A stretch of DNA of 64,000 nt, taken from the NCBI GenBank assembly GCA_964230605.1, contig CAXRIN010000083.1, forward strand, positions 1 through 64,000, written 5' to 3'. Source of the stretch: GCA-002722245 sp964230605. Lineage in GTDB: Bacteria; Bacteroidota; Bacteroidia; Flavobacteriales_C; GCA-002722245. The translations under genes were made by a program, and so were the position numbers. Below are positions 51,490-59,698 of the stretch, piece after piece; the stretch's first letter is position 1; the number at the start of each line of letters is the position of its first letter. The notes beneath the pieces were generated by a model, which worked only from the letters and a program-made list of their open reading frames with translations, did no database searches and was not told the origin of the DNA.

Positions 51490-54400
51490 TTATCCTTTAA
51501 ACTCTTCAATCAATTGAACATTCGCTTCACTAACTTTCTTGTTAGATAAAACATTCGGTGCGTTGAATAGATAATCTTCTCCAGAACCTGTTTTAGGGTA
51601 GGCCATTACGTCTCGAATGGAGTCTTTTTTCTCTAGGATCATCATTAAACGATCAAGTCCCCAAGCGATTCCTCCATGCGGTGGCGCTCCGTATTGGAAA
51701 GCTTTGTAAACATTTCCAACTGACGCCAACATTTCATCATGATTGTATCCCATGATTCTGAAAGTAGCAGCTAAAATATCCCCTCTATGGGCACGTACTG
51801 AACCTCCTCCAATTTCGTAACCGTTCAAGATTAAATCATATTGTTGCGCTAATATTTCTCCTGGGTTTTCTCCTTTCATGTGTTGTTCAACATATTCAGG
51901 TTTAGGCATTGAGAAAGGATTGTGTGAGAATGTCCATCCTCCTTCTTCTTTTTCCTCAAATTGAGGGAAGTCAATTACCCATGCAGGTTGCAATACATTC
52001 TTAGGTATCAAGTTTAACATCTTACCTAATTCTTGTCTAACTGCATCTAGTGCTTTGTTTGCTGTACTGAAATCAGCAGCTGAGAAGAAAACGATGTCTC
52101 CAACTTTCGCATCCATGATTTCGATGATTTTAGTACCTACATCTTCTCCTAGGAATTTGATTATTGGAGACTGTAAATCGTTCTCATTTACAATGATATA
52201 TGCTAATCCACCTAAACCATGGCTTTGAGCTAATGAAGTAAGCTTTTCAATAGCTCCTTTAGACATTCTTGAGGTTCCCATTTCTTCTTTCGAAACCTTA
52301 ATGGCTTTTACGATTCCACCATTTTCAATTGGGTTTCTAAATACTTGAAATGGAGTGTTGGCTACAACTTCAGTAATGGTTTTCATTGGTAAACCAAAAC
52401 GTAAGTCTGGACGGTCACAACCATATTTTTCCATCGCTTCAGCGTAGGTAATAGTAATGAAGTCCTTCAACTGCCACTTTGAATTTTTGTAAACCGTTTT
52501 AACAACATTAACAAACATGTCACTGTTGAGTTTGATGATTTCGTCCATTGAAGCGAAAGACATCTCTAAGTCCATTTGTGTGAACTCTGGTTGACGATCA
52601 CCTCTTGAATCCTCATCACGGAAACAACGAGCGATTTGGAAGTATCTTTCAAAGCTTCCTACCATCAACATTTGTTTGTATTGTTGTGGCGCTTGTGGAA
52701 GCGTATAGAATTTCCCTTTGTGCACCCTTGAAGGAACAATGAACTCACGAGCTCCTTCGTCTGTACCACCAGATAGGATAGGGGTTTCAACTTCAATAAA
52801 GTTCTGTTCGTCCAACATGTCACGGATTAATTTAATCACCTTGTGACGGTTGATGATTGCTTTTTTCGTAGACTGGTTTCTGTGGTCTAAGAATTTGTAT
52901 TCCATACGAACAGATTCGTTCGTTTTATCAGCTTTCTTAATCTCGAAAGGTAAGTTCTTAGCAACGTTTAGGACGTCGATATGATTTGCAACTAATTCGA
53001 TGTTACCTGTTCTGGTGTTAGGGTTAACATCATCAGCAGCTCTTTCTATAACCTGTCCTTTAACAGCAATTACAGATTCATCTTTCAATTTCGCGATATC
53101 GTCAATGTCTGCCACTTGATCACGAGTTACTCTAACTTGAAAAACTTCTCCAGAAGCGTCTCTAAGATCAATGAATACTAACTCACCGTGGTCTCTGATA
53201 GAGGCGATCCATCCACCAAGTGTTAGTTCTTGGTTTAAGTTTTCTTTGGAAACTTCTGTAATTCTATGTGTTCTGTAAGTATCCTTAACGATTCTTATAT
53301 CTTGATACTTGGACGGCGTATCATCGTTTAAATCACGTTTCTTAGCCTCTTTAGTAACTCCTTTGGCTTGCTGTGAGTCACCAGCTCCTTCTGAAGCATT
53401 AGTATCTACTGTGCAGGCTGCAAGAATTTTCTCTCGAATAATCTTTCCAGAAACTCCTTTTCCAGTCTTTGCCATTACCTGAGGGACTAAACGACCAGCT
53501 TGTCCTTGATTTCCTCCTGCGATAGCAGCAACAATCTCGGCATTAGCAGCAACAGCTTCAGCTACTGCAGCGTCAATCTGTTCTTCACTTACCGTGTTGG
53601 CTTTGATGAATCCTTCATAATCAAAACCAGCGTCAGCATAAAGTTTTTGGAACCCTTCTTTTACAATATTTACAGGAATTGTGTTGTTAACAAATTCTTT
53701 AAGTAAAGATTGGTAAGGTTTTAATTCTGAGAAGTTTGAGTATTCTTCAGGTTTTACGTTGTTCATCAAGACAGTGGCTACTGCTTTAATATCGTTAATC
53801 CCTTTGTTTAGTCCAATTACAACTCTTGATCTTTCTTTATCTCCCGAAAAGAATTTAGCATCTTGCGGACGAACACCTCCAGTAATTAATTCTTCTTCTA
53901 CAACTGTTGGTAATAACGAAACATCAACCTTAGTTCTTTCTTTTAGGTCTGAAACATCTAACCAAGGAATGTCAGGTTCTTGCGAGAAACGGTAATCAGC
54001 AGCATCTTCCTTAGAACGCATTACACGAGTTACTTGAGCTTCGGCATCCCATTGTGCTGTTACCTGATCTGGAGAGGGAACACCATGTTCCTCGTAATAG
54101 TTTAATTGCTTTGTAACAGCCTCTGCAACTGCTTTAGACATGAATGCAAAGGAGTTCAAGTTTTTAATCTCTGTACGCGGGTTTAAATCGTTTGTCCCTT
54201 TTTTTCTAAGTGAAATAGAAACATCCGAACGCATTTGACCTTTTTCCATGTCGGCATCCGAAACACCTAAATGACGAACGATTTTTTGGATATACTTAGC
54301 GTACGTCTCAGCGTCCTCTACTTTATGCAAACAAGGTTCTGTAACGATTTCAACAAGGGGAGTACCACATCTGTTGTAATCAACTAGAGAGTACTTATCT

Positions 54401-54831
54401 GTGTGAACTAACTTACCAGCATCTTCTTCTAAGTGTGCGTGGTGTAATTCAACAGTAAAATCAGTTCCGTCATCTCTAAAACATTTAACATAACCACCAT
54501 CAATGATTGGATGATCAAGTTGAGTTAACTGGAAGTTTTTAGGTAAATCGGGGTATTGGTAGTGCTTACGATCCCATCTTACTAAATCTGGAATCTTAGC
54601 ATTTAAACCAGCTCCAAGGATGATTGATTTCTCAACCGCTGCCTTGTTTAATTCAGGTAAAGTACCCATTTGCCCCGTACAAACCGGACAGATATTTTCG
54701 TTAGGAGTAGTTGATTCTTCATTATCACATGAACAAAACAACTTGGTTTTAGTGTTTAATTGTACGTGAGTTTCAACTCCCATTACAATTTCATATCCTA
54801 ACTCTTCAATCTTTTTATCTAATGCAGTCAT
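51490..54831 (-). CDS. gatB-aspS: GatB-AspRS fusion: amidotransferase subunit B joined to aspartyl-tRNA synthetase
   Basis: One open frame of 1113 codons from ATG 54831. Residues 1-473 are a complete GatB: zinc cysteines 33, 35, 48 and 51, HYQYPDLPKNFQLTQ, the kinase-type core and an intact C-terminal YqeY-like tail domain (about 365-473). A hydrophilic linker (about 474-518) follows. Residues about 519-1113 are a complete bacterial AspRS: anticodon OB fold with GGWIASIRDHGELVF, motif 2 FRDED (737-741), the GAD insertion and motif 3 GLDRLMMIL. His548 aligns with the residue that marks non-discriminating AspRS. The fused enzyme should make Asp-tRNA(Asn) and help amidate it to Asn-tRNA(Asn). 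An in-frame TTG at 54852 is in the heptamer repeat. Confidence 0.95.
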   Translation of the reverse strand: MTALDKKIEELGYEIVMGVETHVQLNTKTKLFCSCDNEESTTPNENICPVCTGQMGTLPELNKAAVEKSIILGAGLNAKIPDLVRWDRKHYQYPDLPKNFQLTQLDHPIIDGGYVKCFRDDGTDFTVELHHAHLEEDAGKLVHTDKYSLVDYNRCGTPLVEIVTEPCLHKVEDAETYAKYIQKIVRHLGVSDADMEKGQMRSDVSISLRKKGTNDLNPRTEIKNLNSFAFMSKAVAEAVTKQLNYYEEHGVPSPDQVTAQWDAEAQVTRVMRSKEDAADYRFSQEPDIPWLDVSDLKERTKVDVSLLPTVVEEELITGGVRPQDAKFFSGDKERSRVVIGLNKGINDIKAVATVLMNNVKPEEYSNFSELKPYQSLLKEFVNNTIPVNIVKEGFQKLYADAGFDYEGFIKANTVSEEQIDAAVAEAVAANAEIVAAIAGGNQGQAGRLVPQVMAKTGKGVSGKIIREKILAACTVDTNASEGAGDSQQAKGVTKEAKKRDLNDDTPSKYQDIRIVKDTYRTHRITEVSKENLNQELTLGGWIASIRDHGELVFIDLRDASGEVFQVRVTRDQVADIDDIAKLKDESVIAVKGQVIERAADDVNPNTRTGNIELVANHIDVLNVAKNLPFEIKKADKTNESVRMEYKFLDHRNQSTKKAIINRHKVIKLIRDMLDEQNFIEVETPILSGGTDEGAREFIVPSRVHKGKFYTLPQAPQQYKQMLMVGSFERYFQIARCFRDEDSRGDRQPEFTQMDLEMSFASMDEIIKLNSDMFVNVVKTVYKNSKWQLKDFITITYAEAMEKYGCDRPDLRFGLPMKTITEVVANTPFQVFRNPIENGGIVKAIKVSKEEMGTSRMSKGAIEKLTSLAQSHGLGGLAYIIVNENDLQSPIIKFLGEDVGTKIIEIMDAKVGDIVFFSAADFSTANKALDAVRQELGKMLNLIPKNVLQPAWVIDFPQFEEKEEGGWTFSHNPFSMPKPEYVEQHMKGENPGEILAQQYDLILNGYEIGGGSVRAHRGDILAATFRIMGYNHDEMLASVGNVYKAFQYGAPPHGGIAWGLDRLMMILEKKDSIRDVMAYPKTGSGEDYLFNAPNVLSNKKVSEANVQLIEEFKG

Positions 54832-54838
54832 TGTTTTT

Positions 54839-54869
54839 AGTTCAAAGTTCAAAGTTCAAAGTTCAAAGT
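54839..54869 (-). repeat. ACTTTGA heptamer repeat, four units
   Basis: On the minus strand the heptamer ACTTTGA is present four times in a row plus ACT. It fills almost all of the 41-bp gap between gatA and gatB::aspS, ending 7 nt before the ATG, where a ribosome-binding site would lie. Confidence 0.85.
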
Positions 54870-54872
54870 GAC

Positions 54873-56300
54873 TTATCCCTTTTGACTAGTCGCTAGTCCT
54901 TGTTCTATAGCGTATGCAAATCTTAATATTTCTTCGTCTTTCCCTTTAGCAGCGGTGATTTGAACGTTGTTTGGAACGTCAAATGGTGCTGATAATGTAG
55001 GAAGACCTCCTAAGCTAAATCCAACAGTGTACATATCGCTCAAGTACATTGTTAAAGGATCTTTCATAGAATCTCCGATAGTTGGAGGTAAAAGCGGTGA
55101 AGTAGGAGAAAGTACAAAGTCAACTTCTTCGAAGTCCTTAGCGAACTTTGCTTCAATTCCTTTTCTCACTTTTAAGGCTTTCTTGTAAATCTCGTCTGAG
55201 TAACCAACAGATAATACTTGGTTACCAGCTATGATTCTTCTTTTAGTCTCTTCACTGAATCCTTCCCCACGAGTATCCAAATAAGTAGAGGCTAAATTGT
55301 CTCTATCCATTGCACGATTACCATAAGTAATCCCGTCAATTCGTGATAAATTACTTGCGGTTTCAGCTAAAGCAATGATGTAATAAGTTGTTGTAAGTGT
55401 ATCACCGTCAAAGAAATCCAATTCTTTAATCTCTACACCTTTAGCTTTTAGTTTTTCAATTAAAGCATCAAATCCAGCTTTGATTGATGGCTCTAAAGAG
55501 GGGTGTTCTATAAACGATTTATACACTCCAATTTTAGTTCCTGGCTTGATGTCCGTGCTGAAAGAATCAATATCAATTTCGTTTGATGGAACTGTTGTTT
55601 GATCTTTTCCGTCTTTTCCGCTCATTACGTTTAACGTAGTCGCGATATCTTTCACTGTGTTAGCAAATGGCCCAACACAATCAGAAGAGGAAGTGTAAGC
55701 CATTAAGCCATATCTTGAAATCCTACCGTATGTTGGTTTTAAACCAAAAACTTTGTTGTAACCTGCTGGTTGACGAATTGAACCTCCTGTATCACCTCCA
55801 ATGGAGAAAACAGTGCTTCCTTCAGCAACATTTACTGCAGATCCACCAGAAGATCCTCCAGCAACTTTAGTGTCATCAAAAGCGTTTTTCACGGGTCCAA
55901 AAACAGAGTTTTCATTGGTAGAACCATGTCCGAATTGATCACAGTTTTCTTTACAAACAGGAATAGCCCCTGCATCAATCAACTTTTGAATAGCAGTAGC
56001 TGTATAAGGTGATTTGTAGTTTTTAAGAATGTTTGAACTCGCCGTAGATATAGTTCCTTTCAACAAGTAAACATCTTTAACACCAAATGGGATTCCTTCT
56101 AAACTAGTTAATTTTCCACCTGCTGCTAACTTTTTATCGTAAGCTTCAGCTTGCTTTAAAGCTTGATCGGCAAGGATGGCGTTGTTGGCATTTTTAGTTG
56201 ATGCGCTTAATGCATCAATCTTTTCTTGAACCAACTGAACACAAGAAATTTCCTTGTTGTTCAACTTATTTTGAATGTCTTGAATGATAGACTGACTCAT
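54873..56300 (-). CDS. gatA: Asp-tRNA(Asn)/Glu-tRNA(Gln) amidotransferase subunit A
   Basis: The glutaminase/amidase subunit of GatCAB. The 475-aa protein has the amidase-signature triad Lys75 (FGVKDVY), Ser150 (GGSSGGSA) and nucleophile Ser174 (GGDTGGSIRQPA), with the same spacing as Staphylococcus aureus GatA (75 and 24 residues). It liberates ammonia from Gln and channels it to GatB. It is the middle gene of gatC - gatA - gatB::aspS, 2 bp after gatC. Confidence 0.96.
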   Translation of the reverse strand: MSQSIIQDIQNKLNNKEISCVQLVQEKIDALSASTKNANNAILADQALKQAEAYDKKLAAGGKLTSLEGIPFGVKDVYLLKGTISTASSNILKNYKSPYTATAIQKLIDAGAIPVCKENCDQFGHGSTNENSVFGPVKNAFDDTKVAGGSSGGSAVNVAEGSTVFSIGGDTGGSIRQPAGYNKVFGLKPTYGRISRYGLMAYTSSSDCVGPFANTVKDIATTLNVMSGKDGKDQTTVPSNEIDIDSFSTDIKPGTKIGVYKSFIEHPSLEPSIKAGFDALIEKLKAKGVEIKELDFFDGDTLTTTYYIIALAETASNLSRIDGITYGNRAMDRDNLASTYLDTRGEGFSEETKRRIIAGNQVLSVGYSDEIYKKALKVRKGIEAKFAKDFEEVDFVLSPTSPLLPPTIGDSMKDPLTMYLSDMYTVGFSLGGLPTLSAPFDVPNNVQITAAKGKDEEILRFAYAIEQGLATSQKG

Positions 56301-56302
56301 CT

Positions 56303-56554
56303 TTATTGAATTACTTTAGGTACAACTAAATAAGTTCCTTGCTTAGCAGGGAAGTTTTCCATAATCAAAGCTTTTTCTTCAGGATCGCAATTTATAACCT
56401 CGTCTTCTCTTAGGTTGTCTGATTTAACGATGTGATCCTGAGCACCTTCAGTACTTATGTCTGAAACATTTTTAATCGTTTCAAAGAAGTCGGTGATTTT
56501 AGAGATGTTAACCTCCTCAGCTCTGATGTTTGAAAGTTGTTGTAGTTTATCCAT
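56303..56554 (-). CDS. gatC: Amidotransferase subunit C (short)
   Basis: A wrapping subunit that stabilises GatA-GatB. From ATG 56554 it is 83 aa, shorter than the usual ~95: DKLQQLSNIRAEEVNISKI at the N-terminus, a middle helix-turn (DISTEGAQDHIVKSDNLRED, cut) and the conserved end FPAKQGTYLVVPKVI. The LRxDEV segment is the family hallmark. A TTG at 56647 would add 31 residues unlike GatC and reads through heptamer-like repeat, so it is rejected. It heads the gat operon. Confidence 0.88.
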   Translation of the reverse strand: MDKLQQLSNIRAEEVNISKITDFFETIKNVSDISTEGAQDHIVKSDNLREDEVINCDPEEKALIMENFPAKQGTYLVVPKVIQ

Positions 56555-56630
56555 TTTCAGTCCTTTTGGAATGATTGATTTTGACCCGCAAATTTCGTTA
56601 AATAAAACGAGGTGGCAAAAGGTTGGAGTT

Positions 56631-56656
56631 GAAAGTTCAAGGTTCAAAGTTTAAAG
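56631..56656. repeat. Degenerate heptamer repeat
   Basis: GAAAGTTCAAGGTTCAAAGT and TTAAAG form imperfect copies of the AGTTCAA/ACTTTGA unit upstream of gatC. Confidence 0.5.
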
Positions 56657-56740
56657 AAATTTTTGTCTGTATTAAACCTTTTTATTTTAGTTGAGTCAAA
56701 CGTGAAATTGATGATAAAAAGTTTTTAGTTCAGAAGTAAA

Positions 56741-56770
56741 ACTTTGAACTTTGAACTTTCAACTTTGAAC
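56741..56770 (+). repeat. ACTTTGA heptamer repeat, four units (one variant)
   Basis: ACTTTGA, ACTTTGA, ACTTTCA, ACTTTGA, then AC. It ends 5 nt before the TTG start of the sigma-factor gene, the same unit as at 54839-54869 but on the other strand. Confidence 0.85.
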
Positions 56771-56775
56771 AAAGC

Positions 56776-57321
56776 TTGAGCTGGACAGACGAAGAAATAA
56801 TTGAGAAAATTCAAGATGAGAAGACTGTGAATTACGGTTTTAACTTGTTGATGGATAAGTATCAAGAGAAGGTGTATTGGGTGATTCGCCGGATGGTGAT
56901 CGATCATGATGCTTCTGATGACATTGCTCAAGAAACGTTTGTGAAGGTTTGGAAAAACTTAAGTTCTTTTAAAGGTGATTCAAAACTGTATACATGGATT
57001 TACAGGATTGCAACAAATGAAGCGCTCAATCATTTAAGGAAAATGAAAAGAAGGTTCTTTTTACCAATCGGGGATGTTGAGCATGAATTAAGTTCGTCAC
57101 TTGAATCAGATACTTATTACAGTGGGGATGAAATACAAATGAAGCTGCAAAAAGCCATATTGAAACTCCCTGAAAAACAGCGATTAGTATTTAATATGAA
57201 GTATTTTGAAGAGATGAAGTTTAAAGATATAGCAGAGGTGCTTGAGGTTTCTGTTGGTAATTTAAAGGCACAGTACCATCATGCAGTTAAAAAAATTGAA
57301 CGTTTTTTAAAAGAGGATTAA
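56776..57321 (+). CDS. ECF-type RNA polymerase sigma factor
   Basis: A 181-aa sigma-70 family protein of group 4. Region 2 has ASDDIAQETFVKVWKNL and FKGDSKLYTWIYRIATNEAL near residues 55-90; region 4 has LPEKQRLVFNMKYFEEMKFK and IAEVLEVSVGNLKAQYHHAV. The start is TTG (MSWTDEEIIE). It is followed by an anti-sigma-like gene and a periplasmic sensor-like gene, a standard cassette for envelope stress. Its own -7 region lies in the heptamer repeat and has no exact TAnnTTTG, consistent with autoregulation at a different promoter type. Confidence 0.92.
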   Translation: MSWTDEEIIEKIQDEKTVNYGFNLLMDKYQEKVYWVIRRMVIDHDASDDIAQETFVKVWKNLSSFKGDSKLYTWIYRIATNEALNHLRKMKRRFFLPIGDVEHELSSSLESDTYYSGDEIQMKLQKAILKLPEKQRLVFNMKYFEEMKFKDIAEVLEVSVGNLKAQYHHAVKKIERFLKED

Positions 57322-57354
57322 ACCTTTTGAAAAAGTAAACATCAAACACAACAA

Positions 57355-57864
57355 ATGGAAGAGGATAAAAACATAAATGATGAAGCAATTAGAACTTTCC
57401 TAGGAAAGTCTGAAGGTTCTGATTTTAAAGTTCCTGAGAATTATTTTGAAGGGTTCCAAAAAAACGTTTATTCAAAAATATTAGACAATAAAAATCAATG
57501 GTGGAAATTGCCACAAGTGAAAATGACTTTGGTAGGGACTTTGAGTGTTTTTCTTGTAGTTATTGTTTTGATAGATTTCTCCAAGTCAATTAGTGTGGCA
57601 GAAGTTGATATGTCTGAACAAGAGTTACTAGCATATTATGCTGATAATATTGATGAGATTTCAGAATCGGAAATATTAGAAATAATGACTGAGGATGATT
57701 TGAATTCCATTTCTGAAGGTTTAATTGATTCAACGTACAAGAAAAAAGAAGAAGTAAGAGAAGAAAAAAAAGAAATTCCATCGCTTGATGATTTTACTGA
57801 CGAGGAAATCTACGAGTATATGCTTGACGAAGGATATGATGATGGAGATTGGGATAATTTATAA
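57355..57864 (+). CDS. Putative single-pass anti-sigma factor
   Basis: A 169-aa protein. The cytoplasmic N-terminus (about 1-58) has the FKVPENYFEGFQKNV motif seen in Bacteroidota anti-sigma-like proteins. One membrane helix (about 63-80, TLSVFLVVIVLIDF) precedes a very acidic periplasmic tail. Position directly after the sigma gene supports a role in holding it at the membrane. No zinc-binding anti-sigma motif (HxxxCxxC) is present, so the mechanism would differ from ZAS-type anti-sigma factors. Confidence 0.75.
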   Translation: MEEDKNINDEAIRTFLGKSEGSDFKVPENYFEGFQKNVYSKILDNKNQWWKLPQVKMTLVGTLSVFLVVIVLIDFSKSISVAEVDMSEQELLAYYADNIDEISESEILEIMTEDDLNSISEGLIDSTYKKKEEVREEKKEIPSLDDFTDEEIYEYMLDEGYDDGDWDNL

Positions 57865-57880
57865 ACAGAAATTTTGAGAC

Positions 57881-58414
57881 ATGAAAAATAAAATTACAAT
57901 TTTAGGTTTACTATTAATGTTGGTTAGTTTTCAACCAATATTTGCACAGGATCACAAAAAGCCTTCCATGGAGCAAATTGAAAAAAGGAAAGCGAAGATG
58001 AAGGCAATGAAAAGGGCTTTCATAGGAATAGAAATAGAATTAACTCCGGAAGAAGAAAAAGCATTTTGGCCAATTTATGACAAATATGAAGCTAAACGCG
58101 AAGCATTAAGAGCTGAGCACAAAGAGCTTAGAAAGCAATATAAAGGAAAGGAGCCAGAAGAAATGACTGAAGCAGAGGCTAAGGATATTTTGGCTAAAGA
58201 AGCTTCATTTAGAGAAAGAAGGTTAGAGATTGATAAAGGTTTTGATAATGAATTAAAATCTGTTTTATCCGCTAAGAAGATTTTGATGCTTCATAAAGCA
58301 GAGATGAAGTTTAAAAAGCAATTGCTAGATAGGATGAAAGGTAGGAGAGGTCCTGGTGGACATGGAGGTCCGAGAGGAGAATTTGGTCCGCCACCTCATA
58401 TGATGGAAGATTAA
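57881..58414 (+). CDS. Periplasmic Spy/CpxP-like sensor protein
   Basis: A 177-aa protein with a signal peptide (about 1-22, FQPIFAQ). The mature chain is helical and highly charged, with the element IELTPEEEKAFWPIYDKYEAK close to the LTxxQ-type helix of CpxP/Spy. The end is Gly/Pro/His-rich (RRGPGGHGGPRGEFGPPPH), which could bind metal. Such genes are often labelled sensor of ECF sigma factor in Flavobacteria. It is the last gene of the sigma cassette. Confidence 0.75.
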   Translation: MKNKITILGLLLMLVSFQPIFAQDHKKPSMEQIEKRKAKMKAMKRAFIGIEIELTPEEEKAFWPIYDKYEAKREALRAEHKELRKQYKGKEPEEMTEAEAKDILAKEASFRERRLEIDKGFDNELKSVLSAKKILMLHKAEMKFKKQLLDRMKGRRGPGGHGGPRGEFGPPPHMMED

Positions 58415-58418
58415 GCGC

Positions 58419-58452
58419 AAAAAAAAACGAGTCAACTGACTCGTTTTTTTTT
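58419..58452. terminator. Bidirectional terminator
   Basis: The perfect stem ACGAGTCA / TGACTCGT is flanked by A8 on the left and T9 on the right, so it can terminate both converging transcripts. Confidence 0.9.
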
Positions 58453-58454
58453 GT

Positions 58455-58811
58455 TTACAGAGAATTTAATGCTGAGATCAATTCATCATTTGTAAAGGGT
58501 TTTTTTAAGAATTTATCAACGCCTCTACTGAGTGCATCTTTTACGGCTGCTTCCTGTGCAACAGAGCTAACCATTAATATTTTTGATTTTCCTCCTTCAG
58601 ATTTAATGGCCTCAGATGCTTCAACACCATTTAGTCCGGGCATTATATTATCCATTGTTACGTAATCGGGAGATTCATCTAAAACAACATCTATTGCTAT
58701 TTCTCCATTTTTAGCTTCTCCTATTACTTCAAATCCTGCTGCGGTTAAAATGTCCGCAATTGTTTTTCTTTGATAAGCTGAATCATCAACTACTACAACC
58801 GTTTTTCCCAT
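58455..58811 (-). CDS. Stand-alone CheY-like response regulator
   Basis: A 118-aa receiver domain with no output domain. It has the acidic pocket Asp9-Asp10, phospho-acceptor Asp54 (YVTMDNIMPG), a Ser in VSSVAQ and the conserved Lys in KFLKKPF. Its kinase and target are unknown; no chemotaxis gene is in the window, and this lineage glides rather than swims. It is monocistronic and convergent with the ECF cassette. Confidence 0.9.
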   Translation of the reverse strand: MGKTVVVVDDSAYQRKTIADILTAAGFEVIGEAKNGEIAIDVVLDESPDYVTMDNIMPGLNGVEASEAIKSEGGKSKILMVSSVAQEAAVKDALSRGVDKFLKKPFTNDELISALNSL

Positions 58812-58886
58812 TTATTCTGAATTTCGTTTTGATACCGAATTTCATTAAAGAATGTTACTTTAAAAGCTGACAAATTGAATTTGAAA

Positions 58887-59210
58887 TTACTTTTTTATTG
58901 AAATGCAGTTAAGATTAATAGCTCCTCTTTTTGTGCCTCTATTGTTGTAAAAAGAAGGAAGGCCTTTGATAATGAATTGCTTATGGTTGTTTTCTTTCAG
59001 ATTTGAAAACAATTGGTTCACTTTTGAAAAGGGCAAATTAATATGTCCGCAAATTCGCTCTCCAGATTCGTTTTCTATTTGAGTGAAAGTGATCCATTTG
59101 GAGTTTTCTTGAAAATTCAGATATCCTGTTACAGTTATTTCTTTTTCGGGATTAGTTGAGTGTTGAATTAGAATCCAATCTCTTTGATGTCTTTCTCTTC
59201 TTGAACTCAA
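58887..59210 (-). CDS. Small hypothetical protein, OB-fold-like
   Basis: A 107-aa protein starting at TTG, overlapping the rhodanese gene by 4 bp (TTGA). The strand pattern EITVTGYLNFQENSKWITF, then ERICGHINLP and KQFIIKGLPSFY suggests an OB-type barrel with basic surface loops (SRRERHQRD). Nucleic-acid binding is possible but I recognise no family. It is coupled to the rhodanese gene. Confidence 0.5.
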   Translation of the reverse strand: MSSRRERHQRDWILIQHSTNPEKEITVTGYLNFQENSKWITFTQIENESGERICGHINLPFSKVNQLFSNLKENNHKQFIIKGLPSFYNNRGTKRGAINLNCISIKK

Positions 59211-59698
59211 TTATAAACTTTTTGAAAGTTGGTATTGGTCATCCATTTGCCCCAGGATTCATCATAGGTATGTACGAAGTTTGTATTCATGCCATTTGGA
59301 GCACAAACACTGTTGCTGTCGTTTACCCATTGTAAAATCCCTCCGTAAAGATTGTAAACGTTTTTGTATCCCTTCTTTTTAAGTTTTTCGGCAATCTTTT
59401 CACTTCGGTATCCTATTGTGCAGTAAACAACGATTTTATCATTTTTATCCAAGGTTAAATTTTTGAAGTCGGGATTGTCGTAGTCGATAAATTGAGCTCC
59501 TTTGATTTTGCTTGTAGAATACTCACTAGTGCTTCTAGCGTCAACTAATTTTACACTGTCTAATATACGAACAAGATGATTAGTTGAAATGGTATCAACA
59601 GTATAGTTTAAATATGAATTCACTGTCGCATCAAAATCTTTTTGTGCACAAGCGCTTAAAATGATAACTGAGAAAAATATTGAGAATATGTTACGCAT
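59207..59698 (-). CDS. Rhodanese-domain lipoprotein
   Basis: A 163-aa protein from ATG 59698 with a lipobox (ILSAC). The rhodanese domain has LVDARSTSEYSTSKIKGAQF and the catalytic-loop Cys in IVVYCTIGYRSEK, an active-site loop of the CxxGxR type. Periplasmic or surface-anchored sulphur transfer is expected. Its start overlaps the end of the yggS-type gene by 8 bp. The C-terminal extension (MNTNFVHTYDESWG) is conserved in this phylum as I recall. Confidence 0.82.
   Translation of the reverse strand: MRNIFSIFFSVIILSACAQKDFDATVNSYLNYTVDTISTNHLVRILDSVKLVDARSTSEYSTSKIKGAQFIDYDNPDFKNLTLDKNDKIVVYCTIGYRSEKIAEKLKKKGYKNVYNLYGGILQWVNDSNSVCAPNGMNTNFVHTYDESWGKWMTNTNFQKVYN

Noticed and set aside
51490..54831. 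Possible artefactual joining of separate gatB and aspS genes
   Set aside because: The linker is in frame with no stop, has balanced composition, and both halves are complete. A frameshift would need compensating errors. The read-level check is still worth doing.
54839..56770. CRISPR-like repeats in the gat region
   Set aside because: The units are 7 bp, directly tandem, with no spacers, and no cas gene is present.
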